64,000 nucleotides of DNA from Porites lobata (lineage: Eukaryota > Cnidaria > Anthozoa > Scleractinia > Poritidae): positions 239,501 to 303,500 of the forward strand of contig CALNXK010000017.1 of assembly GCA_942486035.1 (NCBI GenBank), written 5' to 3'. Below are positions 1-11,500 of the stretch, one piece after another. The position numbers were made by a program, and so were the translations under genes. Position 1 is the first letter of the stretch. The number at the start of each line of letters is the position of its first letter. A model generated the notes under the pieces. That model did no database searches, was not told the origin of the DNA, and worked only from the letters and a program-made list of their open reading frames with translations.

Positions 1-1339
1 AGTTTCGAGAATATTTTATTCTAAACCATAAGAAAAGATTTAATTAGAAGTTGAATTTTTCGCTATTTCTCTTTCACTGTTTACATTCAGTTCATTTTAT
101 TTGCCGGAAAGTAATTAAAAGGACGTTTGAACAATTCACGCTCACGCATTCTAGTCTTATTTTAAACTTTACAGCGGAAGGACATCTGTGAGCAGGGAAT
201 AAGTCAGCATAGAATTTGATTGTCGGCGAATTTCTGTAATCGTCCATCCTTCTGCTAGTGATAAGCTAGCCGTTGTTCACTCGTCTTGCTTGTTTGGGGC
301 TGAGTCTTACCGGTCAAAGAGAGAGAAAGAGTGTCTGGCAAGGTTTCCAATCAAAGATTTGTGAACTGGTGTCTGGCAAACCGTGCAAGTGTTTATACAC
401 ACCCAGTTATACGCACCTTATAACTTCATCTGCGCTTAACGAGTGTCTTTTGGTCCATAACTTTCAAAACAACTGCTCCACAGAATGTCACTGATAACAC
501 GTAACGCAAAAGAGTATCGAAGTATGAGTACACAATTAATGTCACAAAATCTACCTATTGCAAACTGTTCCTTCGGGATTTTTTGTGTTTTACGTCATCC
601 TAACCATTTCGTACTTGCGGGCGCAAACAATAGAAACGTCATCATTTCCACCGATTCCTCGAGGCCCCTGTTCAAGCATATCGAGATTTTTGCTATATTG
701 ACTGTGACTGTATGTTTCAACTGTAAGTACTCTCCTTAATATACGCGCGAGTTACTAGAGTGCCTCCTCGGGATTTCGCCTTCTGGGCGAAATCCCTGCG
801 GGGGCAACAACCCCCTCTTTGCAAAAATCCTGGATCCGCCCCTGGTTTGCGTTTACATGGGCCCTAAGATAAACCCATCCATTAGTAAAAGATGAATCCT
901 GGGGTTTTGTTTGATTCTGATATACCTTAAATTCGATTTATTTCAGAAATGTAATCACGGAGGTAACAGAAACTAGAAGAGATATCAATTTGCCTGGAAG
1001 GTAATTAATTGAACTTTAATTTAACTCAAAATGATTGCTGCCCTGTAGCTAGAACTCTCAGCTGCGGCTTTCTGTCACCGCTAACTTTTTAAAAAAGCCA
1101 GACGATAATAAAGGTTTTTACGTCAGAAATGCAATAATGTAGAATTCCATTCTCAAAGAGATGTTATGTAACCTTGCAATACCCAACCACTTTTAAAGGT
1201 GGGTGGGGTGGGGATGGGGGAAGGAGGAGGGGGAGGAGGAGGCTTATCAGAGAGGGACTATCTAATTTAAGCGGTTAGTTTTCGAGAAAAGATCAAGTTA
1301 CAAATTGATTGAAAGTGATTTGTTTTGTCAGCACTTATG
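1..1339. other. Intergenic stretch without recognisable gene
   Basis: No reading frame here resembles a known protein. The only structure I see is a short hairpin at 770-796 (GGGATTTCGCC, loop TTCT, then the complement) followed by a C- and G-rich segment, which looks like the end of a dispersed repeat, and a G/A-rich run near 1200-1240. Confidence 0.5.
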
Positions 1340-1349
1340 TCCAGGATTG

Positions 1350-1727
1350 CACGCAGCAGCCAAAATAGCGATTTTTCGTGTGTTGCAAAAAATCGCAAGT
1401 CTGACGATTTTTCGCGCTAGTTGCGATTTTCCGCAGTTCTTTGTCATGCTAATAACACTTAACCAGACCGAGCTGTGGATTTAATTGCGATTTTTCGCAG
1501 TTCTTTGTCATGTTAATAATCACTGAAGTCCAGAGCGAGTTGTCGATTTGACAAAATTTGCGAAAATTGCGAAAAATCGTAAGTCTGACGATTTTTTGTG
1601 TTACTTGCGATTTTTCGCAGTTCTTAACCAGACCGAGCTGCGGCTTTAAAAATATTTGCGATAACTGCGAAAAATCACAAGTTTGACGATTTTTCGCGTT
1701 ACTTGCGATTTCTCGCAGTTCTGCGTC
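1350..1727. repeat. Degenerate minisatellite built on GCGATTTTTCGC
   Basis: About three irregular copies of a unit containing a GCGAAAAATCGCAAGT arm, a TGACGATTTTTCGCG core, the motif TTGCGATTTTTCGCAGTTCT and the spacer TTTGTCATG..TAATAA. Copies are separated by AACCAGACCGAGCTG segments. Each unit is self-complementary, so it can fold as a hairpin. The array runs directly into an (AAT)n run at 1728-1757 that marks the 3' tail of the neighbouring minus-strand LINE. A hairpin repeat with similar GCGATTT/AAATCGC words recurs at 16.65-17.2 kb. Confidence 0.75.
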
Positions 1728-2207
1728 ATGTTAATAATAATAATAATAATAATAATAACAATAATTTAATTCTTATATTGCGCGCTTTCCATGAAATGTT
1801 CAAGCGCGCATTACATGATTTCTATCTATAATAATTTAATACAGGGTATCTAACTCATAAATATTTAAAATATCTTATGATAAAATTAAAATACACAACA
1901 TATGTTAAGATACTAGTAATTATCGTGATAAAAATTAATAAAAAGCTTCCCTAAAGAGGTGCGTTTTCAGATGGCACTTAAAAATCCCTAGATCTGTAAT
2001 AGAACGAATCTCACGCGGTAATACATTCCAGCGTGCCGGAGCTGCGACCTGGAATGATCTGTCTCCTAATGTAATCAGTTCACTTTCCTCGTGTTCGTGA
2101 TCACTTAAAACAAAGCCGTTTGCCGATTTTACCAAATTTGCTATAACTCCGAAAAGTTTCCGCTTCCCTTGCCATTTTGGCATTTCCCTGTCAGCGCAAT
2201 TAAAGCA
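1728..2207 (-). mobile_element. LINE retrotransposon 3' end (reverse transcriptase C-terminal tail)
   Basis: On the minus strand, 1935 to about 2130 encodes a peptide with RSFQVAAPARWNVLPREIR followed by a FKCHLKTHLF-type stretch. This is the characteristic C-terminal tail of LINE reverse transcriptases (the R-F-x-x-A-A-P-x-x-W-N-x-L-P signature). Downstream on that strand comes an untranslated tail ending in (ATT)n, complementary to 1728-1757. The 5' side is cut by a Tc1/mariner-like MITE at 2210. Only the tail of the polymerase remains, so it is a dead 5'-truncated copy. Confidence 0.75.
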
Positions 2208-2666
2208 TACAGTAAAAACCCGCGAGTAAGAACCTACATTTTCTGGAGTTAGCCTAGACAGGTTCTTATAACACAATTTTCGGCTATATAGGTTCTTAAA
2301 TAGGTTCTTATTCAAAAAAAAGCTACAAAACAAGATGGTAATTATCAGCCTATTTTTCAATTTCAAAATGCGATACAACAATATTAACCTCTTGCACTCT
2401 ATTGTTTTATTACATCAATAAAGTAGCACTTTTATTTGCACAGCAATGCCAAGCTCTTAATTCTCCAAACAGGATTCTTGCACAGCTTTGCAACTACATT
2501 TCACTAATCGCGCTAGAAAAGTCTCTGGCACCCAGGGTATCAATAAAAAGAACCTGTTTTTAATTTTCTAGGCTAAACAGGTTCTTGTTTATAGGGGGTA
2601 TAAGTGGCAAATTTTAGGGTAACAGGTTCTTGATTGTCAGGTTCTTACTTGCGGGTTTTTGCTGTA
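2208..2666. mobile_element. MITE with TA target duplication (Tc1/mariner-like)
   Basis: The ends are CAGTAAAAACCCGCGAGTAA on the left (from 2210) and the near-complement TTACTTGCGGGTTTTTGCTG on the right (to 2664). They are flanked by TA at 2208-2209 and 2665-2666. The interior repeats the word AGGTTCTTA at least six times. No transposase is present, so it is non-autonomous. The TA duplication and CAGT-type termini fit Tc1/mariner, which is an inference. It is inserted in the LINE remnant. Confidence 0.75.
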
Positions 2667-3044
2667 TCTACACGCAAAAGCCAAGGCAGCCAATGTTTAA
2701 ATAAAGGTTTGTTATCTAAAGGTTCGAGTGATATTCGTGAGATTCCATTGTATTTCAAGTTTCATCATTTTATGCCTTCTTTAAACTAGGAGTTTTCGAA
2801 CAAGGGATCAACATCATTAATGTATTTTGCAACTGGTCAAAGTTATTTATTCACATTACATCTTAAATACAGCATCATTCACTTCAACGTAACAATTATT
2901 TTCAATAGTACATCTAAATTACGGGGTCGTTTTGCCCTAAAGTGGATTCGCCCGAGGTTGCTTCGCCCGCACTTGTTAAAGTTAACCTTTATTCAAACAT
3001 TTGTAGTCCTGCAACGGGGTTACTATCACGCAAGATGCCTAAAT

Positions 3045-3320
3045 AAAATGAAATAAAATTAAAAGTAATGACGTTAAAAAAATTTCTACAAAAGAAATAA
3101 TGGATAATTAATTCCACAGCATCAATCATTATGCAATATTAAAATTTATCATTGCCTAAAATACTCAAATAACACTTTTTTGAAACGATCTGCGGACTCA
3201 ATGTTAACAATTTCGCTTGGTAATGCATTCCAGTTCTTGGCAGTTCTACAAAAATAACTATTCTTATTAAGTCTCAGTATTTGGCAGCAGTTCAATAAAC
3301 TTGTTCTGGATAGAGTTCCT
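3045..3320 (-). mobile_element. Second LINE reverse transcriptase tail fragment
   Basis: Read on the minus strand, about 3160-3290 gives a peptide containing YFCRTAKNWNALPSEIVN and then a short Lys/Phe-rich end. This again is the R-T-A-x-x-W-N-x-L-P motif of LINE polymerase C-termini. Stop codons follow. It differs in sequence from the copy at 1935-2130, so it is a separate family or lineage. Only about 40 codons are recognisable. Confidence 0.6.
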
Positions 3321-3360
3321 TAAATGTCTTCTGCGCTTCATAACTTAGTCTTAGAAGGCC

Positions 3361-3968
3361 TAGCCTCCCACGCAGGCTTTTTTAGGGAAGCTCGTTTTTC
3401 ATCCCTCCCCACAAACGCCTGCTCAATTGAAGACAACATTCCTTTCCCATGCTTAGCCAATCACATTGTACTTTCCAAATTCTGGAAATTTGACCTTGAC
3501 CGCAGGGTAATCTGATAATTACTCGATCTGCATGAAACACTGGGAAAGCTTCGTGGACCTCTAATAAATGTTAGATTCATAGCGGCAAAAACGAGATTTA
3601 GTCAAATTTTAGAATACTCCATACACTGCATAACCTTAGCGAAGGAAAGAAAAGAAGGAAAACGGTGACTCTAGGGTCACGTTTTAGTCTCATTTAGCCT
3701 GTCAACACTTTATTGCACAACGGTTGATCCTGTTGATTGGTCACTTACCACGCAAATAAAACAATGGGAAAGGAAAACGGTGACTCTAGGGTCACGTTTT
3801 AGTCTCATTTAGCCTGTCAACACTTTATTGCACAACGGTTGATCCTGTTGATTGGTCACTTACCACGCAAATAAAACAATGGGAAAGGAATGCTGTTTTC
3901 GGTTGAGCAGGCGTTTGTGGGGAGGGATAAAAAACGAGCTCCCCTAAAAACGTCTGCGTGGGAGGCTA
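3361..3968. mobile_element. TAG-ended foldback element with 9-bp-type target duplication
   Basis: The left arm begins TAGCCTCCCACGCAGGC at 3361. The right arm ends with its complement, GCGTGGGAGGCTA, at 3968. The arms match imperfectly over about 90-100 bases (3361-3460 against 3881-3968). Flanks TAGAAGGCC (3352-3360) and GGGAAGGCC (3969-3977) agree at 7 of 9 positions, which fits an aged 9-bp duplication. That length is typical of Mutator-like (MULE) elements, a class assignment I infer. There is no coding capacity. The interior contains a 115-bp tandem duplication. Confidence 0.75.
3657..3886. repeat. Perfect 115-bp tandem duplication inside the foldback
   Basis: Bases 3657-3771 and 3772-3886 appear identical over the full 115 bases. 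Each starts GGAAAACGGTGACTCTAGGG and contains the small palindrome GTGACTCTAGGGTCAC. Absence of differences implies a recent duplication, or an assembly artefact. Confidence 0.9.
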
Positions 3969-4607
3969 GGGAAGGCCAGGCCGCCATCACCATGAATTGC
4001 TTTGTGGAATAAGGTTAACCGCGAGATTGATTCGATTTGACCGATGACAAACAACACTCTACAACACCGCTTATTAAAGATGCTTTTTGCTTGGATTATT
4101 TTGCCGCCATTACTTAAATAGGTCAAGCGTTCTGCACGATCTTAGAAATCTCGACGATTGCTACGTCGATCTTGAATATATTTTAAATTCATCACTGCGA
4201 AATGTTGTGGATCACTATATGCCCTCACTTTGACGCTTATTCCTTGACAAATCAACGTCGTGCAAATCCAAAAGTAATATACCTCGGGTCTTTAATGCTC
4301 ATCCCTAAAATAGCTAAATAATATATTAATAGCTCCACCAACCCCAGCTAAGCCTTCTTAATTCGAATCAGTCATTCTTGTTTTACAGTATTCGTAGACT
4401 TCGGGACTGCCACCGAAGACTAAGAACATTTTTTTTACACCTAGTCCATTGCCAATTTACTTCATTGGGGAGTATGGATGGCGAACATCGGCTAGGTCGG
4501 TTGCGGGACTGAGACACCGAAAAATGGTCATAGTTAAACCTGATTGCTTTAACTCACTAGCACCTTATTTTCTTCTTTCGTGGCCTCTATCTGATTGCCC
4601 AAAAAGT

Positions 4608-4669
4608 AATTGCTGCGGAGCGACCGAAGGGAGCGAGCAGCAACATAATCAGGATTTAAAAGAAATATA
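4608..4669. repeat. Segment inverted relative to 5352-5413
   Basis: The run beginning ATTGCTGCGGAGCGACCGAA and ending AAAAGAAATATA reads as the reverse complement of 5352-5413 with few differences. It abuts the left arm of the 60-bp inverted repeat at 4670. It is probably the end of an older copy of the foldback at 5283-5470. Confidence 0.6.
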
Positions 4670-5282
4670 CTAGGGTATCTAAAAGATAGTAATGCTGCGG
4701 CACATTCTGTTGATACTGGCATTAGTTAGACGCCACTTTGTACTTTGACGGTCTCGGTATTTTCGACTGCATAGGCCGAGCTTGTTGAAGTAAATGCATG
4801 TGCGGGCAACGAACGGTTGATGTACTGTATCGATGAATTATTGAACTGACAATATGAGCACCGCGATCACAAACAAGCAACGAAGAGAAATCTCACACCT
4901 AGAATATGTACTTATTTCAAGACATGTCCGTGGAAATCGCTTGTAAATCCATGGAGAGCTTTATCAACGCACGTTAATACAGGACGTACTGAAGCAAAGA
5001 CATTCCTCGCTAGCTTCTTGCGATCGTAAGGCTAGTTACAGTAGTTAACTAATAATCGGCGGCCAAACACTCTCTTTGACTTAACAAGAGATATATTTGG
5101 AATAGTAGAACGAAAATCGTAAATAGATCGACACAGCAAAGGTACAGAAGGTTTTATCGGCAAAACAAGTCGCTTTCCATCGTTGTTCAACTGTCGTGTC
5201 CCTGTCGAACTGATGAGAACTGATAGGATCACGTGCGTTCGGAAGCTTGATAATATAGTATGAAGCGATGCATCATGGGATA

Positions 5283-5505
5283 TATGAAATTCCCCCCTTT
5301 ATGCAATGCATTGTCGTAAAAAGCGATGAATTCGAGAATTCGTCGCCCCTTTATATATTTCCTTTAAATCTTGATTATGTTGCTGCGCGCTCCCTTCGGT
5401 CGCTCCGCAGCAATAAGGGGCGACGAAAACTCGAATTCATCACTTTTTACCACAATGCATTGCATTTAACCACACTTTTTACCACAATGCATTGCGTTTA
5501 ACCAG
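5283..5505. repeat. Foldback repeat with AT-rich interior
   Basis: The left arm from TGCAATGCATTGTCGTAAAA at 5283 pairs with the right arm ending near 5470 (TTTTTACCACAATGCATTGC). A GC-rich loop segment, GCTCCCTTCGGTCGCTCCGC, lies in the centre. The right end is partly duplicated in tandem (the motif ACTTTTTACCACAATGCATTGC occurs twice, up to 5500). No open reading frame belongs to it. Confidence 0.65.
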
Positions 5506-5716
5506 AGTGCATTGTGCCACGAACAACTCAAATAAAAACACGGGGAAGTTCGGTGATTGAGAGAGTGCATCGTTCGCTGCTCAGACTTAGAGTTTTCTTT
5601 GTGGCAAATTTTCTACAGCACGGTTAGAGGTCTTACCAAATTTTAAGACACGCAGGAGTCTTTCAGATGAGTACGATGGTTAACTTGGGGATTGGATTTC
5701 AATTCAAGAGCATTTG

Positions 5717-6186
5717 ACTCGTCCAGGTGTTAAATCACAGGTAACCCAGGCTCTGTGATAGTACTACAGTACGGTTCCAGTAAAATTACAGTGTAAAAAT
5801 ATCATCCTAATATTTCTAGGAAATACTAAATAAAGATCAATGAAACTTACTCTGCAGTTAATTGTTGTTGTCCTTATTGCTCCAACGAAGTTTCGTGATA
5901 ATTTGCAGTAATTTGTTCAAATTCACCCTATCTACAAAAATAGTATATTATTATTGTAGATAGAGTGAATTTGAACAAATTACTGCAAATTATCACGAAA
6001 CTTCGTTGGAGCAATAAGGACAATAAGACTTAACTGCAGAGTAAGTTTCATTGATCTTTATTCAGTATTTCCTAGAAATTTTAGGATGATATTTTTACCC
6101 CATACAAACACTGTAATTTTACTGGAACTGTACTGTGGTACTATCACAGAGCCTGGGTTACCTGTGGTTAAACCTGACGAGAAGAT
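5717..6186. mobile_element. 470-bp near-perfect palindrome with 9-bp target duplication
   Basis: Bases 5719-5936 are closely complementary to 5955-6181, leaving an 18-base loop at 5937-5954. Only scattered substitutions and small indels interrupt the pairing. The perfect 9-bp direct repeat GAGCATTTG flanks it at 5708-5716 and 6187-6195, which shows insertion as a unit. It has no coding capacity. The 9-bp duplication and long arms fit a non-autonomous Mutator-like foldback (inference). Confidence 0.8.
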
Positions 6187-6579
6187 GAGCATTTGCTCTT
6201 CGACTCCGCAACACGGGGGATATACAAATTCCAGCTTGCTAGAAGGTGGTGTGAAAGTGAGAAAATGTCATGCAATGCTATTCTTAAGAAACTGTATGAG
6301 CCGAAAATGGATGTGATTTTGACCATTCGCTTCAAAATAACAGCCGAAATCGAGATAACAAAACATATGTTTTGTGTCCTACTTTGCAGGCGAGGACGTG
6401 TATCGGCGTTTTGAAAAGCATAATTATGTTCTTTCATTCATTTATTGCCATGGAATATGCGTTTACATTGTTTTTTCACTGTTAATAGCTCGGTTAATGC
6501 GGCTGGCGATCATCTTGCCGGCGGAAGTTTCATGGAAAAGGAATAAGATGAAAGACTTTTCCTAAACATTACGTTATCA

Positions 6580-6652
6580 GCCTCTGTGGTGTAGTGGTTA
6601 GGTGTAGTGGCGTCGAGCCGAAGGTGCAGGGTGCGAGTCTTACCGAATTATT
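6580..6652 (+). ncRNA. tRNA-derived sequence (SINE head or tRNA pseudogene)
   Basis: The stretch has an A-box-like TGGTGTAGTGGTTAGG at 6587-6602 and a degenerate B box around GGGTGCGAGTCTTAC (6629-6643). It is followed 20-30 bases later by a T-rich run, TTTCTTTTTTTTTTTTCC, that would terminate RNA polymerase III. The B box departs from GGTTCGANTCC. I could not draw a clean acceptor stem or anticodon arm. It is more likely a SINE promoter or pseudogene than a working tRNA gene. Confidence 0.45.
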
Positions 6653-6997
6653 TATTCCTTCTTTCTTTTTTTTTTTCCATTTTTTGTGTTGTTGTTTTCT
6701 ATAAATATATAGCTAAATAACTGTTACTTAATAAAGTGCAACAAAAAGCAAGAAAAGTATTGTGTTTCCAGAGAAAATATCGTGCACCGTATGTTAAATA
6801 TATGGATAAACGATCTGAATTTCTATTATTTCCTACAATTTACTGTGGGAAAACCAGAGTTGATAACCACTTGATCATTTTCTAAACAACGTTCCCACGA
6901 GTTCTTTCTATAGACTGATAGTAATTATTCTCACTGCCTAACTAATGCCAGTATCAACAGAATGTGCCGCAGCATTACTATCTTTTAGATACCCTAG

Positions 6998-7924
6998 TTT
7001 TAAAAAACTTTTAAGTTAGTACTGACAATGTAATAAAAATGAGAACTGGTCAATAATTACAGGGTTCCAACAGGTTTTTGGATTTAAACTTGAACACTTT
7101 TTGCTATGTTTTCTTAAGGAAAAATCAATGTCGGGCGAATCCACATGTAATCGATGTTCTTTATGCTCATGGACCCAAACAACAACACTATACATGTAAT
7201 ATACTTCGTTCTTTAATCCACAGCTCCCAACAAAGCTGTTGAATACGAAGCAACCATTGCAATTTTATTAAAATTTTTGGCGACTAACGGACTGCTCACC
7301 TCGGTAGCAGTACACTTTCACGTACCAAGTCCATTTTAAAATTTGCAACGCTTGGAATGTGGCCAACTTCCATTTTGTGAAAAAAAATATTAAATTCCCT
7401 GCCCAACATATAGCTACTTGATGTTAATTTGAAAATTGTAAAATCGATGCAGTTCAAAAGAGTTTTAACCGACGTTTCGGTAATGCTGCCTTCTTAGGGG
7501 TACAAGACCAAATGAGACTATTTTTGTACCCTGAAGAAGACAGCATTGCTAATACGTTGGTTAAAACTCCTTTAAACAGCGTCGATTTTTCCGAGATTTT
7601 ACAATTTTTAAATCTACTTTCATTTTGGCCGAGCGCGACCTCGGGTTTAGTTTTGCAAAATTCAAGATAGCGGATCAAAGGTGAACTAAAGTTCCATAAA
7701 AGATGCACTGAAGCGAAATCAAAATTTCAGCGGGGAATTTGGAACGCACATACCCTAAAGGGTTTAGGCAAGACATTCCACGAACTGAATAAGCTGGCTG
7801 AGTCAGTTGTGAAAGGGAATTTTGGCGGGTGTCTAGAAAACGAAGACCTACGACCTAGAAAACGACGACCTAAAAAAAAACCCGGCGGGAAGGGGGGCTT
7901 AATAGAGTGCGAAATGCCCCATCC
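6998..7924. other. Repeat-bearing spacer, no gene
   Basis: A hairpin lies at about 7470-7561: CCGACGTTTCGGTAATGCTG pairs imperfectly with CAGCATTGCTAATACGTTGG across a short AC/T-rich centre. This style of sequence is common at the ends of Penelope-like and other cnidarian retroelements. At 7840-7895 two copies of a CTAGAAAACGACGACCTA-type 17-mer occur just outside the 6-kb transposon; the same motif recurs inverted at 15.95-16.02 kb. No coding region is evident. Confidence 0.5.
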
Positions 7925-7977
7925 TAGTCAGGTCGCTTAACTTTTGCGGAAATGTTACACAGCGGATACAAGCATCA
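7925..7977 (+). repeat. Left terminal inverted repeat of the 6-kb transposon
   Basis: TAGTCAGGTCGCTTA is identical in inverse to the right terminus. The following 38 bases match in part, with GTTAC and CGGATACAAGCA(T/C)CAA conserved. The ATCC flank precedes it. Confidence 0.8.
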
Positions 7978-8265
7978 AAATCACCAGATTGTTTCCTTAA
8001 TTACTATTAAACATTTTTCTCCGTGGATCCACGTGGATTTTTGCGTGCAATTTGAATAATTTTTCTCGAAACAAAAGCATGTTCAAACTCTCGGGCGCTG
8101 CTTCAGACGCCATGTTGTTGTGGTGCTTTCATGTTGGGACCAAATCAGTGCTTCTTAACCTGGTACGTATACTTGTCGTTTTGCAGTTAAAAGACAATGT
8201 TGTTATATTTAGAAACCTCTAGAGGTCCAAGCTATCATGAATTATAGTGAAATTTTGCTCAAAAG

Positions 8266-8496
8266 TACGGTGAAACGGGCAACAAAAAAGTGCAACTTGT
8301 TTTGTAAAATTGGTGCTAAACGAGTTGAATAGCAATGTTGCACGTTTTACCACTTACGAAAAAAACCTTGCAACCTTATTTGTTACAAGACAGGTTCGAA
8401 AGTCGGTGGTAAAACGCGAAACATCTCTATCCAACTCGTTTTGCAGCAATGTTTCAAAACAAGTTGCACGTTTTTTTTGCTGCCCGTTTTAATGTA
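8266..8496. mobile_element. Foldback MITE inside the Academ-like element, just upstream of its gene
   Basis: The left arm from TACGGTGAAACGGGCAACAA at 8266 pairs with a right arm ending TTGCTGCCCGTTTTAATGTA at 8496, with about 80 paired bases per arm. Flanks GCTCAAAAG and GCTTAAATT agree at 6 of 9 bases, a weak sign of an old target duplication. It ends 93 bases before the transposase ATG at 8589, so it lies within the promoter/leader of the host transposon. Confidence 0.6.
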
Positions 8497-8588
8497 GCTT
8501 AAATTCAGTTTTAATTAATAGCCAACATTTTAGCATATATACATTGTTATAGAAATTCCTTATTTGTTTTAGCTTGTGACCGCAAAAC

Positions 8589-11500
8589 ATGGAGCTAGAC
8601 TGGAACCTATGTGTTATATGCCAGAGGAAAACCTCAGAAGCTTTAAAATTTGCTTTGGAAAACCCGGTAAAGAAAGGAAATAAAAGAGACGCATATACGA
8701 ATTTTCTTAATCACGTAAAGCAGTTTCAAGATATTGATTCTTTACCAGTGATAGTCAAATTTGGATGTGATGAGACAGCAGAAAACTGCAGAAAGTCTTG
8801 CAATGCGAAATTTAGCAGCTGCAAACTTGAAAGAGCAAAACTGAAAAGAAAACGCAGCAGTGATTCGACAGAAACAAGCTCTCGCGGTAAGCGACAACGG
8901 TTGAACAGTGAGGTGTGTTTTTTGTGTGAGAAAGGAGCTCGAGAAGATGATGGAGATCTCCGCCAGGTGTCTACATTTGAGACAGACGCAAATATAAGAA
9001 CAATAATAACAGAGCTTAATGATTCGCGACTACTTGAGAGAATAGTTAAAGGAGATCTTATTGCAATCGGAGCAAAGTATCACCTGAAATGCTTGATTGA
9101 ATTGAACAACAGATATCGCAGTCACGTCAGAAAATCAAACAAGGATAAGCAAAATGTTGATGAAAACGTGTGTAACTCCCGAGTGTTTGTTGAGCTTGCA
9201 AGTTATGTCAAAAAAGAAGTGTATTCTGGAAAACTCGTGTTTAAATTGTCGGACCTGCACTCCTTATATGAAAGTCGCCTGGAGGATCTAGGTAATGCGA
9301 AATCAGTAAACAACACCAGGCTAAAGGAGCGCTTGTTGGAATACTTCAAGGAAGCTCAAGAACAGTTTGACGGCAGGAACACTTTCTTAGTTTTCAAAGA
9401 AGGAATGCGTAACATGATTCAAGACGCCTTAATGAAAAGGGGCTTCTCAGAAGATGCACTAATTTTGGTCAGGGCTGCTTCTATATAAGGAAAGACATTT
9501 TTAATCATGAAGGCATTCTCTTCAACGGATCTTTTCCTGAAAAATGTCAAGACACGTCACTGCTATCAAGTCTCAAGATCCTCAGAAAGAAGAGTCCTAA
9601 GCATGCCTCACTATTGGCCAGACCATAGTCTTTAACGCTAAGAAACGATCAACTGCTGATCCAGTGGCAAAACCAAGACATTCATTACAGCACGAGCCAC
9701 CACTCCCTGTTTACATTGGCTTGAACATGCATGGCCTGACCAGAAGTAAGCATCTTATCAATCAGTTACACCAGCTGGGAATCTGCATTTCCTACGAAAG
9801 GGTTTTACAGCTTGAAGATTGGATTGCTAAAGCAATATGCATACATTTTCACGAGGACGGAGTTGTATCCCCTGTCTGCCTGCACAGCTGTCTGTTTTGG
9901 TGCTTTGGACAACCTGGACCATAATCCCAGTTCAACTACATCACAAAGCTCTTTCCATGGTACTGGTATTAGTATGTTCCAATTTCCATCCCAAAACAAG
10001 TCGGGTGAATGTAGACCACCTTTTACGGTTCCTGCCGCTGTGAGTGGAAAGGATGCTCAGCTACCTGAAATCTGCACTACTGTCCCGGCTGTAGCTATAG
10101 CAAAGTTTAACACTGTTGTCCCAGAGGTAAAGGTGGAGCAAACAAAGGTCTGCCTGGATAAAGCCCTAGAAGCGGAAAATGAATGGGTGCAGATCTCCAG
10201 CGACTTTTGAAAAAAAGAAGAAATAGAAAGGAGACTCTATTCATAGGCAGCTTATCACGCCTCTCAAAAAACGCCTACACATGGGCTTCCAGCCTTGTGT
10301 GCAATGCTACCTCTCTTCTATGAGTAGTCTGCTACACCTGCAATGATTAAGCACGGTATGGATGTAGTGAAGCAAGCCACAAATTTACTTCACCCTGGCA
10401 AAGCTGGTCCAATGGCATTTTCCAGCCACTCACGGCGAAGGACAGTATGTAGCCATGTCAGAAGGCTTGCACACAGAGATGGCTCTTTGGAACGTACTTG
10501 GAGATTTAATGGAAGGCTCTGGGTGGACATCAGCTCTATTAAAAGCTGAAGTATCTTCTGCCGGGACTGCACAATCGATGTTGAACGCAGCTCACCTTAC
10601 CTGTGCCAGACACGACCACCAAGTCACACTGTTAACCTTGCATATCCTTCAACGCGAAGCTTTCTTAAGTTGTATTGGCTCTGGACACGAAGAAACAGCC
10701 GAAGCCTGGAGATTACAGATGATAGCTAAAAGTCCAACATTTATGTTCTGGGACCTTATTTTGCGATACGAAACTCTTATTCTCATCTTTGTCCGGGCTC
10801 ACAGGGAGAGAAACTTTCATTTGTTTGTGAACGTTTTGGAAGAACTACGCACTTCTGTTCTTTGCCTTAGACCATGTCAATTATGCAAGGTGGCTACCCG
10901 TTCATATAAGAGATATGAAATCTTTGCCTCGGCCAATCAAAGAGAGTTTCAGATTCAGGGTGACTGGGTTATTTCGAAAACGGCCAATACATTCTCTGGA
11001 ATACCATTTGATCAAGCACACGAGACAGAAAACTGCAACGTGAAAGGTGCGGGGTTTGTATTGGTCTTACAGAAAATCCTGTTGCTTTGCGACGCTGGAT
11101 GCTGTCAGGACCAGAGCTGTCAAGACTTCGGAAACAGTTCGAGAGCGAATACTTTTCTGATAACGATCCAGATAATCTCCAAAACTTTCTGAATCATAAG
11201 CAAGGTTTATCAACACAGAAAACCTTCCAAAGGCAGGTCACTAGTCTCTCTAGCATCATAAGGAAGATGAGGAACCCTTTCTTGGCCGATTTTTCAGATC
11301 TTGTATCCCTAGACGGTCAAGATTGTGCTCATGAATCAGTCATAACTGCATTGTACACCCTTGAAGACACAGGGAAGGAACAGTACAGTAACAGTATTGG
11401 AAGAACGAAAACGATCTATTCATGAACCCATTAAATTAAACAAGCCAGCACTATTCAGGAAACCCAGTTCAAATATTAAGTTGAAGCAAGGAAAGAAGAT

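Larger units (their letters stand above)
4670..6997. repeat. 60-bp perfect inverted repeat bracketing 2.2 kb
   Basis: Bases 4670-4729 (starting CTAGGGTATCTAAAAGATAG) are the exact reverse complement of 6938-6997, all 60 positions. The enclosed 2.2 kb has no transposase; it contains two foldback elements and a tRNA-like sequence. The arms could be the termini of a non-autonomous DNA transposon. However, I see no convincing direct repeat outside them (AAATATA on the left, TTTTAAA on the right), so two inverted solo copies remain possible. Confidence 0.7.

Noticed and set aside
273..739. Two short forward frames as a coding gene
   Set aside because: No domain, no convincing splice continuation and no compositional signal beyond chance.
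6580..6652. Functional tRNA gene
   Set aside because: The B box is degenerate, and I could not form a complete cloverleaf with an anticodon.
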